The notes under the pieces are model-generated. The model saw only the letters and a program-made list of their open reading frames with translations, did not search any database and was not told where the DNA came from. A program made the position numbers and the translations under genes. From Hyaloperonospora brassicae (lineage: Eukaryota > Oomycota > Peronosporomycetes > Peronosporales > Peronosporaceae), in the NCBI GenBank assembly GCA_947650285.1, contig CANTFL010001445.1, forward strand, positions 806,001-870,000: DNA of 64,000 nucleotides, given 5' to 3'. Of this stretch, positions 11,591 to 22,464 are shown one piece after another (position 1 is the stretch's first letter; the number at the start of each line of letters is the position of its first letter).

Positions 11591-12656
11591 ATAAAAATGG
11601 CACGGAATTAAATGAGTCCTAAAAATTGGTCAAACAAAAGCAAATAATAAAACAAACACTCGGTGGTGTGTTCAAAACAATCGAATGAACAAAGGTACAT
11701 CGCAAATTAGCTTTATGCATCGAGATAAATCTCCATCATTCCCTCTCGTATCTCATTAGTTTGAGATCGATTATAATTTTCGATGGTCGAATTGCACGAA
11801 GATGAAGGTGCGTTGCCGCTGTAAGCGTAGCCTCACAGTACCACGTTTTCCCTTTCATTGTTAGGACATTATGCTTTACACTTTTTCACTCAGATCGCAT
11901 GGCTTGACATTGTTTGTGTAGGTGTCGTCGTAGATGTATCAGTTTCATTTGAAAGAGATGAGACAGCGCCGTGTTTAAATAGCGAGTACACAGTGCCCAA
12001 TAAGACATATAATGGGTAGGATCCAAGGTAGCATGTGACGGCAGATCGACAAAACGAGCAAGAAGCGACAAGATATCGGAAAGTTGACGGAATTTGTGGT
12101 GCTGTTTCAGGTGATCGTGCTATTGCAGGTGGTCACGCGGATGCTTGCGGATGCAAAGATAGCTTGCACGCTGGATAAAACAAACAATGCAGATGGAGTA
12201 TTGTGGCCCCGATACAACAAAAAGCACCTCATGTCGGCAGTGATGTCGGCGGTGATGTGGGCATCGCAGCGATGAATACTGAGAGGATAGACGCAATGTT
12301 GCCATCTGCAGTGCAGGACATGATGCTCATACGAAGCGTAGCAGCTCGGTACTCTTGACCCACATCGACCTGACACACAATATTCGATACACCATTACGC
12401 TATGCATTCTAAGCATAGTCCCTTACATGCGGCATTGATTCGTGCTGCTCGCGTCGTCGCCTTCGTGTATCCTGTGTCAAAGGCACCGGCGTGTCGACAA
12501 CTTTTATGAAGTAGACTCTGTGGTAAATGGATACACCACATGCATGTGGCATTCACCGGTGCACCCCATTGATCTGAGTCCGTTCGTTTTCAGCCAATCC
12601 GATCGTCTGCACGCCGCACTTGAGCCTTCGCACCACCACCCACAGCTCTCGCGGCG
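11591..12656. other. Intergenic, upstream of NUP160-like gene
   Basis: No domain-bearing frame is found. The last 200 bp are the presumed promoter and 5' leader of the gene starting at 12657. Confidence 0.5.
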
Positions 12657-15600
12657 ATGCGTCCGTTGCTGCAGGAGGCGCGATTTGCCTGTTTCGACGA
12701 CCGCGACGACAGCGATGGCGCCTCGTCGAGCACGTCGTCGCTGCCCACGTTTGCTATCCCCAGTCCGACGGGTCGCTTGCAGCCGCGCCCGAGCTCTATA
12801 AGCGGTACGAGGCCATTGCATCCTACGGGTCGATTTCTATCTGTCGATTTCTATCTGTCGATTTCTATCCGTGGCATTTCTAACGCCGCTCGCTGTCCGT
12901 CGATTTGTGTATACACCCTTCTGTGTATACATACACCGATACGTACCCGTGCATGCGGACGTTTGTATACATACGCAGGTCGGCCAGTGGCGTGTCGTGG
13001 CTCGGGCAGTTTCGTGTACCAGAGCGAGAGGTTCCGGGACCGCTTTGTGTGTTGGCGAGTGGCAGAGAACGTGCTGGTGCTGCGCGAGTGGAGTTTCCAC
13101 ACGACGTTGAAGCGGAACGGGATACGGCTCGAGTTCCCCGACGCTGTCGTTGCCACGGGAGTGCTGGCCGTCGAGAGCGGGGACGATGCGCGAGCGGGAG
13201 GAGGCAACGCAGCAGCAGTGACGATCAGCGTCGTGACGCTCGCGGGAACGATCTACCGCTTCACCTATTCCATGCCGAACAGCATCGAGCTCAGCATTTT
13301 CTCTGAAGCTGACGTGACTGCGACGCCCGAGCCGAAACCAGCTACTTGCAGTCGCTGCGATATGTTGCAGAGTTTGACTTGCAACGAGGTCTTGACTGCT
13401 GTGTTCTGGGTGGACGAGTACAATGCCGTAGTTGGTACGAATGCCGGCCGCGTGATGGGTGTGAATCTCGGCTTGTCGGTCGAGCCGAGGAAAGTGCGGG
13501 AATTTGTATTCTCTGACCAGTCCGTAGCAAGCTGGCTCTGGCATGGACTTGTCCAATCGACTGCAGGCAAGCTAACAGGAAGCTGTGACGAATCACGTAC
13601 GAGGATGAAGAACGGGGCGGCAGTACTGGCCGTGACCTGTTTCCAGATCGATGAAGACGATGATGGTATCGACAAAGACGTTTGTGTGGTCACTATTTCG
13701 GCTGATTGTGTGCTAAGAGCATGGAGTTTCAGCTCGCAGTCGTGCACAGGACGCCAACAGCTTCGAGCATTAGTGACGACACCCCCAGACGATTGTGATG
13801 TGGAGGTTGAGGAACAAGACTGGAATGATGGAGATGTACACAGTAATGACGACGACGGCTGCGATATCGGCACCGGCGTCTATGCTACATATGCAAAGGT
13901 AATGGCTCTGTCTCCTACAGAATCGGATAATTGCAGGTTGCTGGTGCATCTGGATTTCCTGGCAGCACACTCCCCGGAGATTTTTTTGCTGCGAGGCGAC
14001 GTGCAACTTGCTTCTATGTCAAGTGCCGGGGCTAGTGGTGGCGAACTTGTGTTGAGCATTGCAAGGGTATTTACTGTGCAGGCTCCGGAGCAAAGAATCA
14101 AGCGAGGGCTGAAGATGGTGGATTTCGCGGTGGACAAAGACTTGCTGTTCTCGTCATGGCGCTCGCACGAAGGAGATGAAGTGTACACCCATGCAAACCC
14201 GATGGCGCTTACAGGCCCAAAACGTATATTTGGTCAGCTTGTTAGCACCATCGAAGTGCAGATGCAAAAGTACGAGGCGGAGGATAGTGAGTGGCTATTT
14301 GACGCGAACGAGGAAGACGCTATGGCGCAAATTGACGACTTCTTTGCTGAGCGAGTACTATTACCTGGGCGTTTTTCTCGACAAAATCTGTCGAGTGCCA
14401 TCGTGGAAGCACAAAACGATGCTCTTGGCAGCTCCGACTCCCCTTCGTTGTTCGATCACAGTTTGCCAAAATATAAAGACGCGCTCATTCGCCTTGTAAC
14501 GCACCGATGCGCAGACGCCGCCGGCGCCGCCGTTATTCGCAATGGATCAACGTCAAATTTGCTGCGCATAATGATCTGGAAGGAGCTTATTGCGTTGTGC
14601 ACAAAGCATTGGCGGTGCGCAAACGTGCCAATAGGCTTTGCTACGACAATGAACATGCTTCTATCTGGTGCGCCTGTGATGCTGCGCCGCAACTGCATAT
14701 CGCTGCTGTTTCCGTCTGCGCCATTAGTCGCCGCTGCGTTTGCTGGGCAAGTGAAGCAAGGTTCAACGAGTGGAGAGTGCGTGGCTGCACTAGTGTCTGA
14801 CGTCCTCCCGATTTTTGATGCGATTCCTAGCCAAATTTTTCAATCGTTCGTCCACTCGGAAGTCGCTGGTGTTGCCTATAATCAGAAAGTGGAATCGTTC
14901 GTGGCTTTGGCACGCCACTGCGTTCGCCTCGGCTTGAACCCGGATATGACTGCTTGTGCCGCTATTGCTGGACAAAGTGTCAGCGCCGATCTTCTTCTCA
15001 CCCGCGCGATTCTGCGCTTTGGCAAGATACTTGGTGGTGATGATGCAATCCATGACGAAGTCTTGTGTGACCTGGTCGAGCACTTCTCACCGCTTGAGTC
15101 TGGACGTGGTCCAAGAGCCCACATACCCTCGCCATCCAAGCGTGAATACAAACTCGTTATTGGTGATGAGGGCCACAAGAGAAAAGCTACAATGGCGAAT
15201 GCAGATATCCTGAGTATTGACCACTGTACTACTCGCCAATTATTTTTCGCTGGTCATGAAATATGCTACGCTTTTGGCCAAGTGGCATCGGGCGCAATCG
15301 ACGAGATTTGCGCCCAGTCACTTCGTGTGGTGCTTTTTCTTGCGTATTTGGTGGACACACGACCCGCATTTTTGGGCCCCGCGACGTTAAACAAGATTGT
15401 ACAACTTTATCTACCTCGATCGATTTCAGTATACCAGCGTTGGCGGCTTAGTCAATGGGTTGTAAGCCAAGGTTTTGCGCTGTCAGGTGCTGATGCAGAT
15501 CTTGCTGCGGCATCGACAGCTACGCTCACGCAGTCACTGCTGCAAATGTTTCTTCTGGATATTAATGGAAGGCTAAACGGATCGAACGACTTCAAGCGGG

Positions 15601-17660
15601 CGCTTTCAGTGTTGCAGCTCGCTAGTGCAAGCAACAGCGTGCGTAGCGAAGAAGTGCATACTGTGTTGACGACATTTACACGCGATATTCTACAGCACGT
15701 TTCGTACCCGAACGATTCGCTGATGCGATTCTTACAGAAAAGGCAGCAGTACCGAATTTTGCGTGCAATCTTTTGCTGCAACCTCAGCGACTTTAGTTTG
15801 CACGACTCTTGGAAGAAAAGCTTTTCTCAACCTCCGCAGGGCAATAAGGTGCACAAGCACATGCGCTCGATTGGAGAGTGTCTAGCTTTCGAAAGTCGGG
15901 AGGCTGCAGCATGCTCTGGTGACGATGTCAATGCTCGCGATTACGCTCGCTCGTGTTTCCAGCAAGCTATCCGCTGCTTCAGCATCTGTCTGACAAACTT
16001 TCTGCTGAATCGAAATGACCGCTTTTCGCTATCGGAAAAAGGTTTGGAGCAGTTTATATACGAAGTGGTGGGGCTACTGAAGGAGACAGTGCCCCGGGGG
16101 TCCTACGACCAACTGCTGAGTTTTCTCTGGACTGTGATTTCGCAGGCGTTTAGCCACTTGGCTCAGTACGACGGTAGTGAGCCGAGTTTTGCGGTACAAA
16201 CGTTCATTTGGGTGAATGTGTTCAAGTATTCCGTCGAAGAGCGACTGTTTCATGATGCACATCTTGCGCTTATGCACACAGCAGAACTTGCGACTTCGTT
16301 AAGTGGATCAGCGAGTACAGGGGAAGCTGAAAGCACGGCCAGTGAATGCGTGAACTACCTTGTGAAGGAGCTGTACCGCTACGGTCAGTTTGACCTCATC
16401 TGCGACTTGCACTGGGGATCACTACAGCCACAAGTGGAAAATCATATTCTCTGGCAAGCCGGCAACGCTACTGTTGTCCAAGGCGACGGCTCGCATGGAA
16501 GTGCCATCCGGTATTACAATTTGCTCTACACGTTTTACATGCGCAAACAGCAACCAGCAAGTGCGGCGTCTGCGATGTACACTCTTGCGCAGCGTTTACG
16601 ACTGACAATATCGGCATCGGCATCAAAAGCAGTGCTTGAGGCGCAGCGAAACGCCTTGAATGCGGCCTGCAACGCCCTGCAAGTGCTTCCCAGTGAGAAC
16701 CGCTGGATCGTGCAGAATACGCACGCTGAGGAGCTCAAACGGCTTTCGTTGGATGCTCCTGAACACGTTAGGGCCATGCCATATACGAGTGTGGTCACGC
16801 TGGAAGATGTGAAACGCGATTTGTCTGTACTGGACGGCAAGTTACGTTTGCTATCGTATGACTGTTCAGAAGGTACATTGCTAGGCACGATGGATAGAGA
16901 TGAGGTGATTGCTTTGCTCGTGGACGCCGTTCACCGCAGCTGCCACAGCACAGGAAGTTCAACGGAGGCCGAACGTGGGAGAGCTGGAATACACTCTATT
17001 GAGATAGCAGCTGACATTGCAGCTAGGAGTCCGGTGGCTACAATGTCGGGTTTGACAAAATCGCTGGCTCGTTACTGTGCAAGCAGCGAGCACCCTACGC
17101 TTCCACTTTCATCCTCGCGGTCCGACAGTGACTTGTTATGGGAACTTCTCGAGTCGTTGCTAGCTAATGTGGGATCACTAGACCAGTACGAGGTTGCTGC
17201 TGAGACTGTTCTGGACTTTTGGCCACAAGCAGGACGCAAGCTTGTGCTTCCCGAATGGCTGAAGGAGCGGCTGGCGAGTTCAACGTCTGGAAATCCAGTC
17301 AAGTTACTAGCGCTCTATTTGAAGCATGGATTGCTGCTAGAAGGGCTGGAGCTGGTCGAAGGTCTATTGCTTGATGTTGCCGCCGTCGGCAGAGAAGAGC
17401 AGCCATTGACGTCCAGCGCTCTTTCACCAGACTGTGCGTGGATTCCGTACAATCTCGTCGATATGCTTTTGGATTCGACAGCAGCCGTGCTGAACCAGAA
17501 CGTCAGTGAAGGTGCGTCGCATACCGATGTCGCGAGGCTTCGCGAGCATGATTACAGGCTCCGTCAGCAACTGTCTCGATACTTTTGCTCCGCCAACGCG
17601 CTGCAGCAAGCACAAGAAGCTGCAAGTCTCGCGCGCAGTTGCATTGGAATAGACTCGTAG
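12657..17660 (+). CDS. NUP160: NUP160/Nup120-like nucleoporin of the Y complex, 1667 codons
   Basis: A large scaffold nucleoporin. NUP160 sits in the Y-shaped (Nup107-160) complex that coats the nuclear pore membrane. Evidence is the family-like N-terminal block FVCWRVAENVLVLREWS followed by NGIRLEFP and a beta-propeller-like stretch to about residue 500. The rest is a long helical solenoid with a conserved-looking C-terminus (WIPYNLVDMLLDS). Human and plant NUP160 are about 1400-1500 residues. The extra length comes partly from a doubtful stretch at residues 50-108, which I think is an unspliced in-frame intron (12805-12978). The ATG at 12657 is the first in frame that leads into the conserved region. 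The gene converges on the NOC1-like gene with 187 bp between stop codons. Nup120-type nomenclature would be equally valid. Confidence 0.75.
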   Translation: MRPLLQEARFACFDDRDDSDGASSSTSSLPTFAIPSPTGRLQPRPSSISGTRPLHPTGRFLSVDFYLSISIRGISNAARCPSICVYTLLCIHTPIRTRACGRLYTYAGRPVACRGSGSFVYQSERFRDRFVCWRVAENVLVLREWSFHTTLKRNGIRLEFPDAVVATGVLAVESGDDARAGGGNAAAVTISVVTLAGTIYRFTYSMPNSIELSIFSEADVTATPEPKPATCSRCDMLQSLTCNEVLTAVFWVDEYNAVVGTNAGRVMGVNLGLSVEPRKVREFVFSDQSVASWLWHGLVQSTAGKLTGSCDESRTRMKNGAAVLAVTCFQIDEDDDGIDKDVCVVTISADCVLRAWSFSSQSCTGRQQLRALVTTPPDDCDVEVEEQDWNDGDVHSNDDDGCDIGTGVYATYAKVMALSPTESDNCRLLVHLDFLAAHSPEIFLLRGDVQLASMSSAGASGGELVLSIARVFTVQAPEQRIKRGLKMVDFAVDKDLLFSSWRSHEGDEVYTHANPMALTGPKRIFGQLVSTIEVQMQKYEAEDSEWLFDANEEDAMAQIDDFFAERVLLPGRFSRQNLSSAIVEAQNDALGSSDSPSLFDHSLPKYKDALIRLVTHRCADAAGAAVIRNGSTSNLLRIMIWKELIALCTKHWRCANVPIGFATTMNMLLSGAPVMLRRNCISLLFPSAPLVAAAFAGQVKQGSTSGECVAALVSDVLPIFDAIPSQIFQSFVHSEVAGVAYNQKVESFVALARHCVRLGLNPDMTACAAIAGQSVSADLLLTRAILRFGKILGGDDAIHDEVLCDLVEHFSPLESGRGPRAHIPSPSKREYKLVIGDEGHKRKATMANADILSIDHCTTRQLFFAGHEICYAFGQVASGAIDEICAQSLRVVLFLAYLVDTRPAFLGPATLNKIVQLYLPRSISVYQRWRLSQWVVSQGFALSGADADLAAASTATLTQSLLQMFLLDINGRLNGSNDFKRALSVLQLASASNSVRSEEVHTVLTTFTRDILQHVSYPNDSLMRFLQKRQQYRILRAIFCCNLSDFSLHDSWKKSFSQPPQGNKVHKHMRSIGECLAFESREAAACSGDDVNARDYARSCFQQAIRCFSICLTNFLLNRNDRFSLSEKGLEQFIYEVVGLLKETVPRGSYDQLLSFLWTVISQAFSHLAQYDGSEPSFAVQTFIWVNVFKYSVEERLFHDAHLALMHTAELATSLSGSASTGEAESTASECVNYLVKELYRYGQFDLICDLHWGSLQPQVENHILWQAGNATVVQGDGSHGSAIRYYNLLYTFYMRKQQPASAASAMYTLAQRLRLTISASASKAVLEAQRNALNAACNALQVLPSENRWIVQNTHAEELKRLSLDAPEHVRAMPYTSVVTLEDVKRDLSVLDGKLRLLSYDCSEGTLLGTMDRDEVIALLVDAVHRSCHSTGSSTEAERGRAGIHSIEIAADIAARSPVATMSGLTKSLARYCASSEHPTLPLSSSRSDSDLLWELLESLLANVGSLDQYEVAAETVLDFWPQAGRKLVLPEWLKERLASSTSGNPVKLLALYLKHGLLLEGLELVEGLLLDVAAVGREEQPLTSSALSPDCAWIPYNLVDMLLDSTAAVLNQNVSEGASHTDVARLREHDYRLRQQLSRYFCSANALQQAQEAASLARSCIGIDS
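12805..12978 (+). other. Putative in-frame intron in the NUP160-like gene (174 bp)
   Basis: GTACGA donor and TACGCAG acceptor. The length is a multiple of three with no stop, so the reading frame stays open whether or not it is spliced. The stretch translates into low-complexity residues (SVDFYLSISIRG) and contains a triplicated CTGTCGATTTCTAT-like repeat (about 12828-12870). Splicing joins SSIS directly to a Gly-Arg-Pro run. Confidence 0.5.
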
Positions 17661-17705
17661 GCGCATTCAGGTCATGTTGCCTTGGAATAGACTCGTCGAC
17701 GCATT
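17644..17705 (+). repeat. Short tandem duplication across the NUP160 stop codon
   Basis: A 24-bp segment beginning TTGGAATAGACTCGT occurs at 17644-17667 and again at 17682-17705 (38-bp offset, two mismatches). The first copy contains the last codons and the TAG stop; the second lies in the 3' region. Confidence 0.7.
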
Positions 17706-17847
17706 TGGGTGGTCAGGTCTTCGTGTTGCAAACGACGTTGTTGGACACTGCAAACAATTTATCTGTGCCCCGTATCGTTGTAAGACGAGCACTCTCATAC
17801 ACTTTACTGCAGCTTCCTATCTGTATCTACGCTATGCTGAGAAATGA

Positions 17848-20800
17848 CTATTTTCGCGGCTTGCTCATCTTCTCGCGCTTTGTCTGTTTGCGGCTCGTCG
17901 CTTGCTTGGCCATAGCTTTCTTCACAATCTGGTCGTAGTCATCGGCGCTCGCAAACATGGCCTTGCGCTTCTCGCCCGCCTTGGGCGGAGTCTGTTTCTT
18001 TCGCTTCGCATCCAACAGTTGCAGCTCCTCTTGAAGCACATCATCGTCACTATCCATCGCGCCCGTGACTGAGAAGTCGAATGCATCCTCGACGTCACTA
18101 TCGTGCTCTTCGTCGTCGCTTTCCTCATCGATAGCGCTTGTTACGACACGTTGCGGCCCCTCCATCTTTTCGTCGGCGACATCGAGTGCCGGGTCCTGAG
18201 CATCGCTCGAATCACTCCAATTGCCCATATCAGGGTCTTCATCGTCCAGGTTACCGTCTTCCATGATGCCTTCGGCCAACTCCTGCGCGTAAGCCTCGAT
18301 CTCTTCGTCGCTTTCATCGTCATTCTCCATGGCAGATAATACGTCGCCGTCACGCTCATTTTTCACCTTCTTGGTACGGTGGCTACCGGAATGCTCTGCA
18401 GCACGAGAAGCACGTTCTTTGAAAAACTTGTAAAAAAAGCGATCGCTTGCGTCGACGTTGGCCTCGTTCTCTTGCAGCACAGTCTCCGTATTAATGGGTG
18501 CGAACGTCCAGTTCTTCGCCTTTGCCCCAGTATTGCCACGCATCTCAGCCACTTTGTGGCGTGGCTTCTTGTTGACAAACTTCTCGAAAAAAGCGTGCAT
18601 CGTAAAGTCCACCAACGGGTCTCCGCTGTACTGGATGCCCATACCCTTGTTGTCGAGAAGCTGTCGAGTGAAACTCTGCACGGACGGATGGTAGTGGTGC
18701 GCCAACATGTCCAGCTCCCAAGCGCAAGTGGTCTCAGCACCAGAGAAAAGCGGATTACGCTTAGACGCGTCGTAGCTGCATCCATTCGCAACAGCTGCAG
18801 TCTTCCTGCAGTCGGTGCTCGTAGCAGTAGATTCGACGTCATAGCTTACCACGACAGCTTTCTTGGATTTCTCACCCACTGTGTCAGTCTCGCCAAACAT
18901 CTGGGCCAGGATCTTAGCTGAGCGCTCTGCGTCCGTTACACCATCGTCTTGCGTCTGCAACCCAGCTTCTTCTGTAGTAGTCCCCTCTTCACATGATTCT
19001 TCTTCATCACAATCCAATCCACGACTATCCTTGTCAGCATCGCAAAAGTGCTCCAAGTCCGCAACGTCGCCATTCCCCGAACCACCCTCGGGCTGGTCCA
19101 CCAACGTACGAAGCTGGGGCTTCGCCTTGAGTAATTCAGATAGCAAGAACAGTACAGCACATGTGAAAGCCGGCGGCATCGCGCTAGCAAGCTGCAGCAA
19201 ACGCTTCATAAACGCACTGCTACGCGCAGGTGACACATCTGCCTTCATGGCACGAAACACCAAATTCAGAAAAAGCGTGTGCTTGGAAGTCTCGCGCACC
19301 TTAGGATCAATCAGCTTGTCGTACAGCGCAGTGTAAAACCGATCGGAAACTGAGTCGGTGCTCTTCATGACCTGAAACAGCAACATGAGAGCTTGCACAC
19401 TCGTGCTATGGTGGGCACGGTGTACAACTTGAAACAGCGCGTCGACCTCCTCGGTCAAGCTCGCCATTGTGGCATTCGCGTATGGAAATGCACGATTGAC
19501 ACCCACGAGCAGCGCACTCAGAAGCTTCCGGTCCATGGCCTCTTCCGCACCAACGCTCGCCACTTCTTTCTTCTTCTTCGTCGTCTTTTTCGCACCTGAT
19601 GTTATCTTTGTCTTCAGCGTCTGCTTCATTCCACCATCATTTCGATGCACAGCTTTGGAAAACAGACCGAAGTACACCGAGATCAAGTGACCAGCGAGAT
19701 CGGCATCTGCTCCATTGCCCTCGAGAAAAATCTGGTTCAGAAATAGCACAGCGTTGTACTTTGCGCGATCTGACACTCTTCGACGGGTAAGCAGTCGCTC
19801 GACCTCATCTACTACCACGCGCTTCATAGCCGGGTGTTCTCGCAGCAGTGTCTGCAGCATACGGTGCAAATACGCTGCAATTTTGCGATCTGGGTCTCCA
19901 AGTTTGTTGACCAGCATGGTCAACAGCACAGCTTCTTGCTCAGGTTTAGCTCGTAACAAGGCGTTGGCCGCCCGTAGGCACGCACGTTTGTAGCTGTCGA
20001 CAGCGTCGTCCATTCCGGCTGCCAAGACACTCGTAAGTTGCGCGTAGGCCGTCTTGAGACAGTGCTCAAAGAACCACAGCAGCAAATGAGCGGGCGACGA
20101 CTGGGCGGCACGCAGTGGATGCTCGTGGAAAAACCGCAGCTTGGCGTTCTCGGGCAAGAACGTGTTTAGAAACAGATCTTTGAGCGAGTCGATCGCCATG
20201 AGACTCTCGCGACGAGCCTTCTTGCTGGCCATCGTGATGAGCTGACTCAAGCGCAACAACGAGTGCAGCGGCGAGGCTTGGGACGTGAGCGTGAGTGCAG
20301 CAACTCTGTCCGACAGCGTGCCGGACTTCATCATTGTCGCCAAGTACTTGTCGTCGCTGGACAACTTGCAACTCTTCTTGTGCGCCTCGAACCGCGTCAC
20401 TTCCTGCTCCAACAGCTGCTGCGCCTGCCGCTTGAGCGTCTGCACCCACTGGTCCGACGCTTGCAGCGGCTCCGCTGCGTCGTGGCTCTTGAGCTTGAGC
20501 TTCGGCTTGAGCTTCGGCTCGACGTCGTACCACGCCACATTCGCTTCGCTCAGGAGCGCCACCAGTTGACTCGCGGGGTCCACTGCGCGCGTCGCGTCCC
20601 CACTACTGCCTTTCGCTTTGGCCATTGCTTCGGCTGTGCTGGCAGACAGCGTCGAGCCCGAACTCGAGAGCGCAGCAGCGGTACCGCTCGGCGCGTCCTT
20701 CGGCCTGCGCTGCATCTTCGAGTGCGTCTCGCTACTGTACGTACGCTTGCGGCCGTTCGAGTGGCCTGTAGCCATCTCGTCACGTCTCGCGCTCGTCCTG

Positions 20801-20856
20801 GCCACGGGTTCGGCCGCCGCAGCTGCAACAGCGACTTGGAATGGGCCGCCAGCCAA
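17848..20856 (-). CDS. NOC1/MAK21/CEBPZ-like ribosome biogenesis protein, 1002 aa
   Basis: Member of the CBF/Mak21 family. The yeast protein works with Noc2 in nucleolar pre-60S assembly and export. The protein begins with a basic, low-complexity head (to about 100), then a helical repeat region. The CBF core follows at about 441-590 (RKLLSALLVGVNRAFPYAN, then KHTLFLNLVFRAMK, then FTCAVLFLLSELLK). An acidic insert runs about 600-690. The conserved distal block is at about 710-790 (WELDMLAHHYHPSV, then GDPLVDFTMHAFFEKF). Acidic stretches and a basic nucleolar-type tail (RKQTKREKMSKPRK) close the protein. A second Met at residue 28 is an alternative start. No intron is needed. It faces the NUP160-like gene tail to tail. 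Confidence 0.9.
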   Translation of the reverse strand: MAGGPFQVAVAAAAAEPVARTSARRDEMATGHSNGRKRTYSSETHSKMQRRPKDAPSGTAAALSSSGSTLSASTAEAMAKAKGSSGDATRAVDPASQLVALLSEANVAWYDVEPKLKPKLKLKSHDAAEPLQASDQWVQTLKRQAQQLLEQEVTRFEAHKKSCKLSSDDKYLATMMKSGTLSDRVAALTLTSQASPLHSLLRLSQLITMASKKARRESLMAIDSLKDLFLNTFLPENAKLRFFHEHPLRAAQSSPAHLLLWFFEHCLKTAYAQLTSVLAAGMDDAVDSYKRACLRAANALLRAKPEQEAVLLTMLVNKLGDPDRKIAAYLHRMLQTLLREHPAMKRVVVDEVERLLTRRRVSDRAKYNAVLFLNQIFLEGNGADADLAGHLISVYFGLFSKAVHRNDGGMKQTLKTKITSGAKKTTKKKKEVASVGAEEAMDRKLLSALLVGVNRAFPYANATMASLTEEVDALFQVVHRAHHSTSVQALMLLFQVMKSTDSVSDRFYTALYDKLIDPKVRETSKHTLFLNLVFRAMKADVSPARSSAFMKRLLQLASAMPPAFTCAVLFLLSELLKAKPQLRTLVDQPEGGSGNGDVADLEHFCDADKDSRGLDCDEEESCEEGTTTEEAGLQTQDDGVTDAERSAKILAQMFGETDTVGEKSKKAVVVSYDVESTATSTDCRKTAAVANGCSYDASKRNPLFSGAETTCAWELDMLAHHYHPSVQSFTRQLLDNKGMGIQYSGDPLVDFTMHAFFEKFVNKKPRHKVAEMRGNTGAKAKNWTFAPINTETVLQENEANVDASDRFFYKFFKERASRAAEHSGSHRTKKVKNERDGDVLSAMENDDESDEEIEAYAQELAEGIMEDGNLDDEDPDMGNWSDSSDAQDPALDVADEKMEGPQRVVTSAIDEESDDEEHDSDVEDAFDFSVTGAMDSDDDVLQEELQLLDAKRKKQTPPKAGEKRKAMFASADDYDQIVKKAMAKQATSRKQTKREKMSKPRK

Positions 20857-21825
20857 TCGATAGGACGGGAGCGGTGCGTGTGTACCACATCACTTCGACT
20901 TCGCGACCACTTTTTTGGCACCGCTGTCGAAAATGACTGCAGCGCAGAGAAAAGCACTCTATTTATAAAGCCGAGGGAGCAAAAGATGTGCAATCGACGC
21001 CGGCCGCAATAAGAAAAGTCGACGCCGTTTGTGTAACATCTCTTGGCATTGGACTGGAACAAGTGTGACGCATGTGAATGTTCCGCGCGTCATTTATCCA
21101 CTGGAGGCCAAAGAAGGCGTAAAAGTAAACGGGGACTGGGACTGGAGCAGATGTAGAGGACTGAAAAGTGAGCGCATTTCTCTACCGCGTACGAGTGGAG
21201 GAAGCGAAATCTCGTGAAGAGTCGAGAGGCGTTCATTGAGCTCGCGTTCGGCAGTCAGCAGTTTGGTTTTGATTCAAGTGGCAGTGGCACGAGGATCAAC
21301 CGAGCGCGAGTAAGCGCGGAGGGCCTTTTGCCAGCGGCTTCTGTCGAGTGTATGAGTGTAAATGCAGTCGGCATGCAGGAAAAGCTGTCGTTCCTGTGTA
21401 CCACAACTCTACTCGTTTTCTCAATTGATCTCGTGTCTCGAAAACCAATTGCTTTGAGGTGCTGGATACTCTCTAGTGGTGCTCTGTCTCGTTATGTTTC
21501 TTCACTGCACGACAGGATTCGCGATTTTGCAATATACGGTTTGAGGGCTGCGTTGGGCTCGTTTGTCTTGTTGGCGGAATGCCTTGCCAATAGCACTGTG
21601 TCATGGGATGGCAACGTGAGTAATGCATCGTAAATGATGGGTCTCTTGGTTCAGGCCCACGCAAGCATGGGACGTGCTGGTATACTGCATCTGGGACAAG
21701 CACTCGCATTGATCGTGTACCGGGAAAAGCTCAAGCGATATACATTGTCCGTGAGCGGGCTCAGCCGCGTATCGTATTGACAGAACAACAACAGCACGCA
21801 AGATCAAGACTGTCGTCGCGATCAC
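20857..21825. other. Intergenic upstream of the NOC1-like gene
   Basis: Likely promoter of the minus-strand gene starting at 20856. Short frames here (for example 21214-21633, plus) show no motif. Confidence 0.4.
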
Positions 21826-22260
21826 TCATGCTGCCCTCCGCGTCGTTCGTAGCCCTGGCCTTTGCTTCCATGCTTCGTACCGTCTTTTAAACAAAGAAGC
21901 AGCGACCGTGTCATGCTTATCCAAATTAAGTCGAAGAAACAGTTGCCAGCTGTCGCGAAAGTCGAGAGCAGAGAAACGCACATGTCGGCCGCCGCTTTTC
22001 CAGATTTGGATATCCGGTGTCGGCATACGTGGCTCTAGCAAACGCACGCTGGGGTCTAACTCTTTCCGTATGCATCTGTCGGTGTCCAGAAGGAATCAGT
22101 GCGCCCGAAACAGCGTCTGCCGGCACACCGCTTCGTCCGAAGGTCAGTTGTTAAGACCGTCACGAATGAGTCTGCAAGCACAGCAGCCGCTCAAGTCTGA
22201 TGAGCTGCGTGGAGCATTTGAGCGACGGGCACTCTGTCCAGAGACGCTAAGCGTCACTGC
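21826..22260 (-). CDS. Possible 3' exons of an unrecognised spliced gene
   Basis: The terminal stretch (21826-22075) reads like real protein: LDPSVRLLEPRMPTPDIQIW, then VRFSALDFRDSWQLFLRLN, then a stop. Just upstream is a plausible 88-bp intron (22076-22163) with a GTGACG donor and a CACTGAT/TTCCTTCT/CGACAG branch, tract and acceptor. Splicing keeps frame with an exon reading RLWTECPSLKCSTQLIRLER, which itself would need a further acceptor near 22255. No family is recognised and no start codon is fixed. Chance open frames remain possible. Confidence 0.3.
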
Positions 22261-22440
22261 TGACGTAAACGCGGTACCCCCCGCAAGAGAACCACTTTCT
22301 GCCGCTGCTTGTGCGCTCTGCGAATTGGTCTCATTCAGCCGACCCGTTCACGCAATGGATTGCGACATTGGGGATGCGAAGCCAATGTCGAACCGACCCG
22401 ACAAATCTGAGTCCACGTTCATAGCAGTTCGGCTCGTGCT

Positions 22441-22464
22441 CCTTCTTCTTCTTCTTCTTCTTCA
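22441..22464 (+). repeat. CTT microsatellite
   Basis: About eight CTT repeats. Confidence 0.85.
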
